Notes: generated by a model not told the origin, from the sequence alone. DNA of 64,000 bases from Lachnospiraceae bacterium (GCA_910576385.1 CAJTIR010000013.1:40949-104948), one strand, 5' to 3'; counted from the first letter of the stretch, positions 27,548 to 36,960 are shown. Program-made: numbers and translations.

Positions 27548-28726
27548 ATGCAGCGCAACGAAAAAAATTATGAAACTATACCTGCCGGTTCCTTAGGCGT
27601 AATTGCACTGGAAAGCTGCCGGGAACTTGGAGAAATGGTGGACAAGTATCTGGTGCAATTCCGCAGTGAACGGGAACATAAGCATCAAAATGATATTGCT
27701 TTCCAGGGCTACCATAAGAACACCTACCTGGTAGATTGCTCTACTCCACGTTTTGGAAGTGGGGAGGCGAAGGGAATTATCAATGAATCGGTTCGTGGAT
27801 TTGACCTGTTTTTGATGATAGATGTCACCAATTACAGCTTATCCTATACGGTCTGCGGTCATGAAAACCATATGTCTCCAGACGATCACTACCAAGACTT
27901 AAAACGCATCATCGCCGCTGTCGGCGGAAAAGCAAGACGTATTACTGTCATTATGCCATTCCTCTATGAAAGCCGTCAGCATAAGCGTACCAGCAGAGAA
28001 TCTCTTGACTGTGCACTTGCACTGCAGGAACTCGTGCATATGGGAGTGGACAATATCATTACCTTTGACGCCCATGATCCCCGTGTCCAGAATGCTATTC
28101 CACTCAATGGTTTTGAGACAGTCCAGCCCGCCTATCAATTTATCAAGAGTATTCTTCTGGAAGTAGACGATCTGCTGATTGACAGCGATCACATGATGGT
28201 AATCAGCCCCGACGAAGGAGGCACCAACCGCGCAGTATACCTTGCCAATGTGCTGGGATTGGATATCGGAATGTTTTACAAACGCCGGGATTACAGCAAG
28301 ATTGTAGATGGACGAAATCCAATTGTGGCACATGAATTTTTAGGTTCCTCTGTGGAAAATAAAGATGTTCTGATTATTGATGATATGATCTCCTCGGGAG
28401 ACAGTATGATTGATGTTGCCACCGAATTGAAAAAACGCAATGCCCGCCGCATCTTTGTAGTCTCTACCTTTGGTTTGTTCACCAACGGACTGGAGAAATT
28501 CGACAAGGCAGTGGCAGACGGCATTATCTATAAAGTGGTGACTACCAATCTCACCTATCAGACGCCGGAACTTTTAAGTAAACCCTATTATATTAACTGT
28601 GATATGAGCAAATATATTGCCTACATCATTGACACGTTAAATCATGATATCTCCATCAGTGATCTTTTAGATCCCTATGAACGAATCGAATCGCTTGTCA
28701 AAAAATATATGGCAAAGACAAAATAA
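27548..28726 (+). CDS. prs: Ribose-phosphate pyrophosphokinase
   Basis: A 392-residue PRPP synthetase, making 5-phosphoribosyl diphosphate from ribose 5-phosphate and ATP for nucleotides, His and Trp. It is longer than the usual 310-320 residues, mainly through an extended N terminus and insertions, a form common in Clostridia. Visible motifs are the flexible loop YESRQHKRTSRE, FDAHDPR, SPDEGGTNRA and the PRPP loop VLIIDDMISSGDSM (about 280-293). The start at 27548 has GGAGG upstream; the longer frame begins in unrelated upstream sequence. Followed by a strong terminator. Confidence 0.93.
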   Translation: MQRNEKNYETIPAGSLGVIALESCRELGEMVDKYLVQFRSEREHKHQNDIAFQGYHKNTYLVDCSTPRFGSGEAKGIINESVRGFDLFLMIDVTNYSLSYTVCGHENHMSPDDHYQDLKRIIAAVGGKARRITVIMPFLYESRQHKRTSRESLDCALALQELVHMGVDNIITFDAHDPRVQNAIPLNGFETVQPAYQFIKSILLEVDDLLIDSDHMMVISPDEGGTNRAVYLANVLGLDIGMFYKRRDYSKIVDGRNPIVAHEFLGSSVENKDVLIIDDMISSGDSMIDVATELKKRNARRIFVVSTFGLFTNGLEKFDKAVADGIIYKVVTTNLTYQTPELLSKPYYINCDMSKYIAYIIDTLNHDISISDLLDPYERIESLVKKYMAKTK

Positions 28727-28753
28727 CAGTATTGATGTGCAATTTCATATTAA

Positions 28754-28804
28754 GATAAAAAAGGACAAGCCCTCCTATTTTGCTGGAGGCTTGTCCTTTT
28801 TATC
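28754..28804. terminator. Bidirectional terminator between prs and hpf
   Basis: GGACAAGCC-TCC pairs with GGA-GGCTTGTCC, flanked by A and T runs on either side. Confidence 0.9.
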
Positions 28805-28856
28805 GCAAAAACTAATGAACAGATAGCTCTGCAAAAAATATTTCGCTGAAAATCAT

Positions 28857-29384
28857 CTAAAATTCTGGTTCAATCAGACCATAGGTATTACCTTTTCTCT
28901 TATAGACAACATTCACTTCCTCTGTCTCTGCATTCTGGAATACAAAGAAATTATGTCCCAACAATTCCATCTGCACACAGGCATCCTCTGGATACATAGG
29001 CTTCATACCAAAACGTTTGGTACGGATAATCTTCACATCCTCATCATCCTCAACCTCTTTCTCCACATATTCCTTTTGGAAATTACCAGATGACTGTTTC
29101 TGATCTACAATCTTATTCTTATATTTCTTCAACTGCCGCTCAATCACTTCTTCGACCAAATCGATGGAGACATACATATCATTACTTACTTGTTCTGAGC
29201 GAATAATGTTCCCTTTTACTGGGATCGTAACTTCAATCTTCTGACGTTCTTTCTCAACACTTAATGTCACAAGAATATCTGTTTCTGGAGTAAAATATCT
29301 CTCTAACTTAGATAACTTATCCTCCACTGCTTGTCTTAACCCTGCTGTTACCTCAATATTTTTTCCACTAATTGTAATTCGCAT
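28857..29384 (-). CDS. hpf: Ribosome hibernation-promoting factor, long form
   Basis: A 175-residue protein. The S30AE/RaiA ribosome-binding domain covers about 1-100 (starts MRITISGKNIEVTAGLRQAV). A linker is followed by the C-terminal dimerisation domain (about 115-172), with RTKRFGMKPMYPEDACVQME. The long form pairs ribosomes into inactive 100S dimers in stationary phase. The start at 29384 follows AAAGGGG by nine bases; an in-frame TTG three codons earlier is less likely. Confidence 0.95.
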   Translation of the reverse strand: MRITISGKNIEVTAGLRQAVEDKLSKLERYFTPETDILVTLSVEKERQKIEVTIPVKGNIIRSEQVSNDMYVSIDLVEEVIERQLKKYKNKIVDQKQSSGNFQKEYVEKEVEDDEDVKIIRTKRFGMKPMYPEDACVQMELLGHNFFVFQNAETEEVNVVYKRKGNTYGLIEPEF

Positions 29385-29578
29385 GGTGTCCAACCCCTTT
29401 GCTGTTAATTTTGTAGTAATATTATAGCATATTTATATTTTGAATACAACAAATCTCTGGTATTTCTTGACAATTGAAGATTAATGAGTTACAGTTCCTT
29501 AGCAGCCTATTTTTCTAACCACGTTAATTGCCCAAATAAAGGTTGTTATTTTATTTTACTGTGAAAGGAGTTACACCA

Positions 29579-30313
29579 ATGAAATCAGAAATTGCTTTTA
29601 TTAGCGGCGCTTCCCACGGTATTGGGCGCGCCATTGCCGAAGAGTTTGCCAGGGCGGGCTATTCATTGGCTTTAAACTGCAAACATTCTGCAAAAGAATT
29701 GGAAGAATTTGCAAATTTTATAAGAAATACTTGGCATGTTCCCTGTCTGTCTCTTATTGGAGATGTCGGTGAAGAAGACTTTGCAGCACATGCCTTTCCA
29801 CTTATTGAAGAAAAATTAGGTTCCGTCACCATTTTGGTCAACAATGCCGGCGTCTCCCATATTGGCCTTCTCTCTGATTTGAGTTTGGATGAATGGAATC
29901 TTTTAATTCAAACGAATCTCACTTCTGTGTTTTGCTGTTGCAAACACGCAGTACCTAACATGGTTCGAAATCAATATGGCCGAATCATAAATATCTCCTC
30001 TGTATGGGGAATTGCTGGCGCTTCCTGTGAAGTTGCATATTCCGCCTCAAAGGGCGGCGTCAATGCATTCACGAAAGCACTTGCCAAAGAACTTGCTCCT
30101 AGCAATATCTCCGTCAATGCCATTGCCTGCGGCGTCGTTGATACCAGGATGAATCAACACTTCTCCACAGAAGAACAACAAAAACTTGCCGAAGAAATCC
30201 CTGCCGGCCGTTTTGGAACCCCTAAGGAAACTGCACAGCTTGCGGCATTTTTAGCATCTGCTCCCGCTTATCTGACAGGTCAGATCATCTCCTTGGATGG
30301 AGGCTGGCAGTAG
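29579..30313 (+). CDS. Short-chain dehydrogenase, probable EF-P 5-aminopentanone reductase (YmfI-like)
   Basis: A 244-residue SDR with the cofactor loop SGASHGIGRAIA (about 8-19), NNAG (about 88-91), the catalytic Ser in INISSVWG, and YSASKGG (Tyr/Lys about 150-154). The run SVWGIAGASCEVAYSASKGG together with NAIACGVVDTRMN is the pattern of the YmfI-type enzymes, which reduce the 5-aminopentanone modification on elongation factor P, rather than classic FabG. That assignment rests on pattern memory; a general 3-oxoacyl-ACP reductase is the alternative. AAAGGAG precedes the ATG. Monocistronic. Confidence 0.85.
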   Translation: MKSEIAFISGASHGIGRAIAEEFARAGYSLALNCKHSAKELEEFANFIRNTWHVPCLSLIGDVGEEDFAAHAFPLIEEKLGSVTILVNNAGVSHIGLLSDLSLDEWNLLIQTNLTSVFCCCKHAVPNMVRNQYGRIINISSVWGIAGASCEVAYSASKGGVNAFTKALAKELAPSNISVNAIACGVVDTRMNQHFSTEEQQKLAEEIPAGRFGTPKETAQLAAFLASAPAYLTGQIISLDGGWQ

Positions 30314-30467
30314 ACACCAAAAAATCGCATACCTTCTAAAATGTAAATCAAGTGTCTCCATTTGCATATATAGTCCGATTATCGCGTATTTTCAGCGCCT
30401 TTGCATCATTTTACCGTAGAATATTCCTGTAGAGCATTTACGGATTTTAACCAAAGAGGAATATTTT

Positions 30468-30827
30468 ATGAAATTTTCTACAAGGCTGGAAAATCTTTTG
30501 GAAGAACATGATCTTACTCAGAGAGGATTAGCGAAACAACTGCATATAGCGCCTTCTACATTAAATGGATATTTGCGGAGGAATCGTGAACCAGATTTCG
30601 CCACTCTAATTAAACTGGCCAATTACTTTGAAGTATCTATAGATTACCTTTTAGGTGTCACCAATATTCGTCGTCCCTATGATTCCAATAAATATTATGA
30701 TGACAATGAAGGTGATTTGCTTGAAATTTATCGTTCTCTTGGCCCACAGGAGCAAAGTTATCTGATTAAGCAGGCGCATATGTATTCAAAACACGATCTT
30801 GATCACTCTAACTCGCGCAAGAAATAG
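30468..30827 (+). CDS. XRE family helix-turn-helix regulator (first of a tandem pair)
   Basis: A 119-residue protein with an N-terminal XRE/HTH_3 domain (about 1-65: LTQRGLAKQLHIAPSTLNGY) and a short C-terminal extension (LLEIYRSLGPQEQSYLIKQA) that probably mediates dimerisation. AGAGGA lies seven bases before the ATG. Related along its full length to the next gene. The target is unknown; regulators of this size often control their own transcription. A hairpin terminator follows. Confidence 0.85.
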   Translation: MKFSTRLENLLEEHDLTQRGLAKQLHIAPSTLNGYLRRNREPDFATLIKLANYFEVSIDYLLGVTNIRRPYDSNKYYDDNEGDLLEIYRSLGPQEQSYLIKQAHMYSKHDLDHSNSRKK

Positions 30828-30857
30828 AACACCACACTTTTTTGTGTCAAAAATCGC

Positions 30858-30906
30858 GAAAACATATCTGAGACAAAACACTGGTTTCGGATATGTTTTC
30901 TTTTTT
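30858..30906 (+). terminator. Terminator after the first XRE gene
   Basis: GAAAACATATC pairs with GATATGTTTTC, followed by a run of six T. Confidence 0.85.
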
Positions 30907-31023
30907 ATTGTCCTATTCACACAATACGCATATCCAGTTCCTCGATTTGCATATTTCAAGTTCTGAACGGAAACGCTTCTATTAAGATGAGGGTGTAATT
31001 TTATCTAAATGGGAGGTGTTTCT

Positions 31024-31380
31024 ATGGATTTCCATTTACGTCTTGAAAATCTTATTCAGGAGAGAAATATTAAACAAAAAGACCTGTCTGCCGAGCTGAA
31101 TTTCGCATATTCCACACTGAATGGATATGTTACACAACATCGACAGCCAGATCTTCAGACACTGGTTCGCCTGGCACGTTATTTTGATGTTTCTACAGAC
31201 TACCTTCTCGGACTAAGCAGTGAGAAGAAACCTGCACCCTCAACTTTAAATCCTGCCGAAGGGGCTTTGATTCATCTCTATCGTTCCCTGATTCCAGAGC
31301 GTCAGGAGCTTCTCATAGAACAGGCCAAATTCTATCAAAGTCTTTCCATGAAACATTCAAAAAGCTCAAAGAAAGAATAA
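31024..31380 (+). CDS. XRE family helix-turn-helix regulator (second of a tandem pair)
   Basis: A 118-residue protein with the same plan as its neighbour: HTH (KQKDLSAELNFAYSTLNGY), the shared FDVSTDYLLGL segment, and a C-terminal YRSLIPERQELLIEQA helix matching the YRSLGPQEQSYLIKQA of the first. The pair therefore arose by duplication, and the two now differ in the recognition helix (APSTLNGYLRR vs AYSTLNGYVTQ), so DNA targets may differ. GGGAGG lies seven bases before the ATG at 31024; an ATG five codons earlier sits before the ribosome site. Separate promoter region and terminator from the first copy. Confidence 0.85.
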   Translation: MDFHLRLENLIQERNIKQKDLSAELNFAYSTLNGYVTQHRQPDLQTLVRLARYFDVSTDYLLGLSSEKKPAPSTLNPAEGALIHLYRSLIPERQELLIEQAKFYQSLSMKHSKSSKKE

Positions 31381-31414
31381 TTTCTATTACTCTTACTTTG
31401 GACTTCCTGACATC

Positions 31415-31457
31415 AAATGATACAATATGTGGCTAATAAGCCCGTATTGTATCATTT
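31415..31457. terminator. Terminator shared by the second XRE gene and greA
   Basis: AAATGATACAATA pairs with TATTGTATCATTT around an inner GGCT/AGCC stem. The right arm lies inside the last codons of greA, so the coding end doubles as terminator. The T tail is better on the plus strand. Confidence 0.7.
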
Positions 31458-31936
31458 TCATCTTCAGATGTATTTTGAATCTGCTTGATTACAATAAAAT
31501 AACTATATTGATCATTGACTTTAATTTCTACTCGATCCCCCACTTTATGTCCCAGGATAGCTTTTCCAATCGGGGACTCTGTACTGATCCGGTTTTTCAT
31601 AGAATTTCCACGAATGGAAGTCACCAGACGAAAGGTTTGCTCCTCCTGATCCTCCTCAAAATATACTGTCACTGTATTATTCATCCCCACCTCATCTTCT
31701 TTGGAAGCATCTGATACAATCTCTGCCGTCTTCAGCATACGCTCCAGATAGCGGATGCGGCTCTCATTCTTATTTTTATCCTTTTTGGCTGCATGATACT
31801 CAAAATTCTCACTTAAGTCCCCGTGTGCCCTTGCCTCCTTAACCGCCTCAATAGACTCTTTGCGCACTACCAATTTCCGATACTCAATCTCTTCCTCAAT
31901 CTTTTTTACATCACTTTTCGTCAATTGCTCTCTCAT
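31433..31936 (-). CDS. greA: Transcription elongation factor GreA/GreB family
   Basis: A 167-residue factor that lets RNA polymerase cleave backtracked RNA. The N-terminal coiled coil contains ARAHGDLSENFEYHAAKKDKN (the acidic tip residues D and E in GDLSEN; about 35-55); the C-terminal FKBP-like domain includes STESPIGKAILGHKVGD (about 119-135). Length is standard. AGAGGA precedes the ATG. Its last codons form part of the downstream terminator stem. Confidence 0.95.
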   Translation of the reverse strand: MREQLTKSDVKKIEEEIEYRKLVVRKESIEAVKEARAHGDLSENFEYHAAKKDKNKNESRIRYLERMLKTAEIVSDASKEDEVGMNNTVTVYFEEDQEEQTFRLVTSIRGNSMKNRISTESPIGKAILGHKVGDRVEIKVNDQYSYFIVIKQIQNTSEDENDTIRAY

Positions 31937-31952
31937 ATTATTTTCCTCTCTT

Positions 31953-33311
31953 CTATATTAATGGAAATTTCAGCGTCACTGCAAAATGATCTTCGTCTCC
32001 TGTCAAAAAAATGCTGCCATTTTGCAATTCCACCATTCTGCGAACACTTTTCAATCCAATTCCATTGCTTTCCACCAATTTTCGGCTCTGCAATTTCTGA
32101 TTCCAAAATAGAAAACAGAGCATCCCCTTATCTACCCTCACTTTCCACACAAGCTCCTTTCCTTGATCTGCATATTTTAAAATATTGGTAAACAAATTAC
32201 TAAATATGCGCTGAAAAAACATAACATTCCCCATGATTTTTCCTTCCTCGGCCAAAAACTCTGTCTGTACGAAAAACCCTTTTAGTTCCAAAAATTCACG
32301 GTTTTGTTCAAGTTCTTCCAATAGCTCCTCCAAATAAATTTCTGTAAGCTCCACACCTTCCTCTTTGCCATAGACAAATGCATATTCAAACATTTTATCG
32401 GACAAGATACGAATTTCCTCCACCTTTGTGATACAGCGAGCTAAATAATCACTCTGCTTTTCCTGGGAACACTTACTCTGTCCTAAGATCTCCAGATAAC
32501 CATATAAAGTGGTCAGCGGAGTGCGCAGATCATGAGACAACGAACGAATCAACTCCTGGTTTGCCCTCTGTCCTTCCTGTTCCCTGCGAATGTTCTCATC
32601 AAGCGCAACGCGCATTCCATCAAGATTTTTTGCAAGAATTCCCAGCTCATCTTTACCTTTTACTGTAATGGGATGTTCCAGATCACCGTCCGCCATCACC
32701 TGAATTTCCTCTTTAATCCTGCGGACATAGCGCATTCTTCCCCAGATATAGATTGGCACTGGCAGCAGACACATGATACTGATAAAAAATACTGCAAAAA
32801 AATAGGGAATTACAATCTTTGCCTGATGCATGGAGTAAATTATGACTTGCTCTGTCGTGTCTTCAAAATCGATAAATTCCATATAATCCATGCCGGAATT
32901 ATACGCCACATCATGATACCAAAATATTGTATTGTCAAATTGATTCCAATCTACAGAGGTGCTTGTGCGAAATTGAAATTGTCCGCTCTGTGCATCATAA
33001 AAACTAAAATACGTATAGCCGTCATCATACTTTTTTAAATCTAAAATCTCCTCCAACTGCTCTTGGCTTAACTCATGAAATGTGATATCCTTTGCTTTTT
33101 CCCTGATTTCTTCCATAATCCTTTCTGGATCATAATCAAAAAATCCCTGTTCAAGCAATTGAAAGTATGTCCAGGTCTCCCACTGCATCAGATAACGAAA
33201 ACAACAGATACTCAATGTCGCACAGAATATCAACAACAATAGTACTCTCATGGTCACTTTTGTAGAAAACCCTGGCAGTCTCTTTCTCATCCACCGAAAG
33301 CTCTTAACCAC
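31953..33311 (-). CDS. VanS-like sensor histidine kinase with degenerate G1 box
   Basis: A kinase of about 452 residues: membrane segment near 20-38, outer domain of about 125 residues, second segment near 161-183, HAMP linker, HisKA with SLSHDLRTPLTTLYGY (phosphoacceptor His) and an ATPase domain with N box NLFTNILKYAD and G2 ESNGIGLKSVRRM. The usual D-x-G-x-G (G1) box is not found; FWNQK occupies that area, as in some VanS-type kinases. GTG at 33311 is chosen because AAAGGGG lies nine bases before it and it overlaps the regulator stop; ATG at 33290 is an alternative. Transcribed with the regulator. Confidence 0.85.
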   Translation of the reverse strand: MVKSFRWMRKRLPGFSTKVTMRVLLLLIFCATLSICCFRYLMQWETWTYFQLLEQGFFDYDPERIMEEIREKAKDITFHELSQEQLEEILDLKKYDDGYTYFSFYDAQSGQFQFRTSTSVDWNQFDNTIFWYHDVAYNSGMDYMEFIDFEDTTEQVIIYSMHQAKIVIPYFFAVFFISIMCLLPVPIYIWGRMRYVRRIKEEIQVMADGDLEHPITVKGKDELGILAKNLDGMRVALDENIRREQEGQRANQELIRSLSHDLRTPLTTLYGYLEILGQSKCSQEKQSDYLARCITKVEEIRILSDKMFEYAFVYGKEEGVELTEIYLEELLEELEQNREFLELKGFFVQTEFLAEEGKIMGNVMFFQRIFSNLFTNILKYADQGKELVWKVRVDKGMLCFLFWNQKLQSRKLVESNGIGLKSVRRMVELQNGSIFLTGDEDHFAVTLKFPLI

Positions 33312-34068
33312 AGCGATACCCCTTTCCCCACACATTTTTAATGATTTTCGGCTCATGTGGATCTTTTTCAATCTTGCGGCGCAAATTACGGATATGTACC
33401 ATAACCGTGTTGGCAGCCCCATAATAATAAGGCTCTTGCCAAACGCTCTCATATAAATGCTGCGCAGAAAAAATTTGGCCGCGATTCTCCCCCAGCAGAC
33501 ATAAAATTGCAAATTCCAAATCAGTCAATTCCAATTCCTGCCCGTTTTGTACGACTCGTCCCTGTTTCTGATAAATCTTTAACCCTGGCAGCGTAATCAC
33601 ATTTTCCTGTTCCTGCTGTTCTAAGCTCTGATTTATAGGCTTTGCATTATTGTCCATTTCTTTCTGTTCATCCTGTGCTTTTCCCTGATACACTTGGTAG
33701 CGGCGCACTAACGCCTTAACTCTGCTCAATAATTCCTGATAGGAAAAGGGTTTAGGAAGATAATCATCTCCGCCACTCGAAAAACCTAATGTCTTATCTT
33801 CTACTTGAGAACGGGCACTTAAAAACAAAATTGGCGCATTGCTTACTCTGCGTATCTCCAGACAAGTCTGATAGCCATTCAGACCAGGCATCATTACATC
33901 CAGAATGATCAAATCATAGCTTTCCATTTGAATTTTCTCTAATGCCTCAATGCCATCTTTCGCCTCCTGAACCTGAAATCCTTCTCCAGACAATAATATC
34001 ATTACAACTTCGCGAATTTCCTCATTATCATCCACCATCAGTATCTTAGATTCTTTCTTATCACTCAT
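33304..34068 (-). CDS. VanR-like OmpR family response regulator
   Basis: A 254-residue regulator: receiver (acidic pair in MVDDNEE, phosphoacceptor in LIILDVMMPGLNG, Lys in LPKPFS) and a winged-helix domain ending NVWGKGYRCG. A 35-residue Gln/Glu-rich linker (about 125-160) is longer than usual. AGGAG lies eight bases before the ATG at 34068; the long upstream frame has no ribosome site. It faces the YfhO operon across about 190 bases holding an 11-base inverted repeat and spaced TTAAGA repeats, which are likely binding sites. Confidence 0.9.
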   Translation of the reverse strand: MSDKKESKILMVDDNEEIREVVMILLSGEGFQVQEAKDGIEALEKIQMESYDLIILDVMMPGLNGYQTCLEIRRVSNAPILFLSARSQVEDKTLGFSSGGDDYLPKPFSYQELLSRVKALVRRYQVYQGKAQDEQKEMDNNAKPINQSLEQQEQENVITLPGLKIYQKQGRVVQNGQELELTDLEFAILCLLGENRGQIFSAQHLYESVWQEPYYYGAANTVMVHIRNLRRKIEKDPHEPKIIKNVWGKGYRCG

Positions 34069-34129
34069 AACTAGTTCTCCTATATTCAGCATAATTTCCG
34101 TATACAGTTTACCATATTTTTGACTTATA

Positions 34130-34193
34130 AAAGAAAATCTTAAGAAATCTTTAGATTTTCTTTGGTGGATTTTTAAGATCTTCACCTTATACT
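34130..34193. promoter_or_regulatory. Divergent control region between the VanRS-like pair and the yfhO operon
   Basis: The inverted repeat AAAGAAAATCT / AGATTTTCTTT (34130-34140 and 34153-34163) has a 12-base spacer. TTAAGA occurs at 34140-34145 and 34173-34178, 33 bases apart (three helical turns). A -10 box, TATACT (34188-34193), faces yfhO without a recognisable -35, as expected for an activator-dependent promoter. The regulator is presumed, not shown, to be the VanR-like protein. Confidence 0.45.
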
Positions 34194-34259
34194 CTTACCT
34201 GAAATAAAAAACACAAAGTAATCGTTTTAATTTATAGGACTTAGAAAGGAAATCAGATT

Positions 34260-36950
34260 ATGAAACCTATGATCTCTCGCCAAGACAACTTCTCTTATCA
34301 AAATCACAGCTTCACCAGGTCAGGCGATTTAAAACGTCCCTCGGATTCACGAAAAATAGAAATTTTTGTTTATCCAATTATATTGTTACTGTTTGTGTTC
34401 GCAAGCCTCTGTTTCATTCTGCCAGAACATACCCTGTTTGGCTCTGAAGGAGATTGGTTTAGCCAGCATGTAGCGATTGCGGAACAATACCGCACCGCAT
34501 TTTATGAGACCGGAAACTTGTTCCCTGACTGGCTTCCTCTGGGCGCCGGCAGCAACAGCTATGATTTTTCTTATTATGGTTTTTTGCGTCCGGATGTATT
34601 GATCTCTTTTCTGCTCCCTGGCGTACCTATGACATATATAATCTCTGGATATGCGATCCTGGAACTTGCGATTGGAACATTATTGTGCTATTTTTGGCTG
34701 AAACGACATGTATCGCTTTCTTTTTTCGCCTTCCTGGGAGCAACACTCTATTCCTTTGCCGCCTGCTTTTTCCATGCACATCGTCAGATTATGTTTGTAA
34801 ATTATATGCCCTTTCTCATTCTGGCTCTTTGGGGAATAGAAAGGTTAATGGAACGTGGAAAAATTCAGCTATTAACCATTTCTATCTTGCTGGTGTGCCT
34901 GCACAGCTATTATTTTGCTCCTGCAGTCCTGATCACATGCACTGCATATTTCTTACAATATTTATCCAAGGGCAGACAAACAATTGACCAACCTACGCCT
35001 TTTTATAGAATACTATTAAGTCATAAATATTTGTGTGCCAAATTTGCAGCCTCCATTCTGCTGGCAGTCGGCATGGCGGCAATCTTGCTGTTGCCTACGG
35101 CGCTCGACCTGCTCTCCACCGTCAAGGACGCCGGTACTCCTGCATCCCTGCTGAAAATATTTTCGCTGCAAGGAGATCTGAAAAGTCTATTATACCATCC
35201 CTATGGCTGCGGACTGACTATCTTATGTCTCTATACATTGTTATTAAGCATTCGACGAAAGACGAACCGGATCTTAAGTATCTTTCTGCTTTTGTGTCTT
35301 ACGTTCAATCTTCTGCCCTACCTACTGAGTGGTTTTTTGTATGTGCGTTACAAGGTATTAATTCCGTTGGTTCCACTGTTGCTTTTACTCTGTGTACAGA
35401 CCTTGGAAGCTCTGTATGTTGGCAGAGAAAAACACAGCCTTACTCTGGGCGTTCTCTGTTTAATTCCCGCTTTATTTGCAGATTATCGCCTCGGAATACT
35501 GGCCGACAGTCTCTGGCTATTTTGCTCCTTTGTGATAATTTCTATGGGAAAACGACGTTTTACATTGTTAAAATCCGAATCTTATTCCCAAAGCCGCTCG
35601 GCTGTTTTGCCGCGGCAGATACGCTGGCTATACCTTTTGTTGTGTTTACCTGCAATGTGTTTTCATATATGTGCCTCAAGAACGGAAACATTTATTAGTA
35701 CTAACGATCAACGTCAGTCCCTTTGCTCAAAACAAGAACAGTCCGCAATTGACGAGACTGATAAAAATTACCGCTTTGAGCGCTTGATCGAACCTTTTGC
35801 TAACACGAATACCCAGCCTTTACCAGGATTTGGCCGTACTTCCATGTATTCGTCGGTAACAGACTATCGTTATGCAGACTTTTTTTATAATACAATGAGA
35901 AATCCGATTCGCATCCGCAATCGGGTAGCGCTGATGACTGACGCCAATCCTTTTTTTTCCTACTTTATGGGCATTCGCTACATCGAAGCTAACCCCGATT
36001 TTCTCCCTTGGGGCTATCAAGCGATCGCAAAATCTGACAATTTAGGAGTGCTTGCTGAAAACCCCAATGTGCTGCCCATCGCTTATAGCAGTACTGCCCT
36101 GATGAGCCAAAAAGAATTTGAAAAACTGTCATTTCCTTATACATTGGAAGCACTGACACGCTGCACGCTCGTGCCTGATAACCTTGAAAAAAAGCAATTG
36201 GACAGGTCGTCCACCTATTGCAGCGCTGACCAGATGATGGCTGCTTCCAAAATCCGACCCCTTGCATTAGAAGATTTTCATCTGCCACAAACTGCAGACT
36301 CCGAAACAAAAAACCAAGAAGATACGCACCTGACACTGCCAGTTCCAACAGAACTTAACAGTCATTTGCTGATTTTATCAGTAAAAGTATCTTCACCCAA
36401 AGGAACGGAAGTTACCATAGATATTAACAATATCCGTAATAAACTTTCAGGAAAACATGCGGCATACCCAAATCACAACAACACATTTACCTGGATTCTC
36501 TCTTCCAATGACCGAATTGAGACACTTGACTTTGTACTCTCCTCAGGAGATTACAAGCTCTCTGACTGGCAGGCCTGGAGTATGGATACAGAAGCATGGG
36601 GAAACAACACCATACAACCTTTACTTACAACCAAAGAAGCACAAAGCCATCCTCACGCTGCTGGAAGTCTGCTGGTAAATGGAAAAACTGTCTTAGATGA
36701 ATCTGGTTATTTTTGCACTAGTTTTCCCTTTCGCAAGGGCTACAAAGCTTTTGTAAATGGGATAGAAACTCCTATCACCTGTATTAATCAGACTTTTGTG
36801 GGCGTCCCCCTGGCATCTGGAAGCTATGAAATATCCCTATACTATTGTCCTCCCGGCAAACATGCTGCCATCTGGATTAGCCTGTTGTCCTGTCTCCTAT
36901 TTATAGCCTGGAGCATTTATGATGGGATAGAAACGCAACCACGGAAATGA
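34260..36950 (+). CDS. yfhO: YfhO family multi-pass membrane glycosyltransferase
   Basis: An 896-residue membrane protein. After a cytoplasmic start it has about a dozen membrane segments (from about residue 37 to 480) with the acidic loop FGSEGDWFSQHVAIAEQYR (about 59-77), the expected catalytic loop of GT-C type enzymes. Then come a large outer domain (about 490-860) and a last segment near 865-885. YfhO proteins are thought to move sugars from a lipid carrier onto lipoteichoic acid or another surface polymer, working with a CsbB-type glycosyltransferase and a GtcA-type flippase; both follow in this operon. AAAGGAA lies nine bases before the ATG. The acceptor polymer is unknown. Confidence 0.88.
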   Translation: MKPMISRQDNFSYQNHSFTRSGDLKRPSDSRKIEIFVYPIILLLFVFASLCFILPEHTLFGSEGDWFSQHVAIAEQYRTAFYETGNLFPDWLPLGAGSNSYDFSYYGFLRPDVLISFLLPGVPMTYIISGYAILELAIGTLLCYFWLKRHVSLSFFAFLGATLYSFAACFFHAHRQIMFVNYMPFLILALWGIERLMERGKIQLLTISILLVCLHSYYFAPAVLITCTAYFLQYLSKGRQTIDQPTPFYRILLSHKYLCAKFAASILLAVGMAAILLLPTALDLLSTVKDAGTPASLLKIFSLQGDLKSLLYHPYGCGLTILCLYTLLLSIRRKTNRILSIFLLLCLTFNLLPYLLSGFLYVRYKVLIPLVPLLLLLCVQTLEALYVGREKHSLTLGVLCLIPALFADYRLGILADSLWLFCSFVIISMGKRRFTLLKSESYSQSRSAVLPRQIRWLYLLLCLPAMCFHICASRTETFISTNDQRQSLCSKQEQSAIDETDKNYRFERLIEPFANTNTQPLPGFGRTSMYSSVTDYRYADFFYNTMRNPIRIRNRVALMTDANPFFSYFMGIRYIEANPDFLPWGYQAIAKSDNLGVLAENPNVLPIAYSSTALMSQKEFEKLSFPYTLEALTRCTLVPDNLEKKQLDRSSTYCSADQMMAASKIRPLALEDFHLPQTADSETKNQEDTHLTLPVPTELNSHLLILSVKVSSPKGTEVTIDINNIRNKLSGKHAAYPNHNNTFTWILSSNDRIETLDFVLSSGDYKLSDWQAWSMDTEAWGNNTIQPLLTTKEAQSHPHAAGSLLVNGKTVLDESGYFCTSFPFRKGYKAFVNGIETPITCINQTFVGVPLASGSYEISLYYCPPGKHAAIWISLLSCLLFIAWSIYDGIETQPRK

Positions 36951-36960
36951 GGAAATTTTT

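Noticed and set aside
29485..29505. Partial match (TTACAGTTC) to the end of the 10789-10950 element
   Set aside because: Only nine bases match and no partner end is found nearby; probably chance. A similar GAGCTGTAACT near 52990 was rejected for the same reason.
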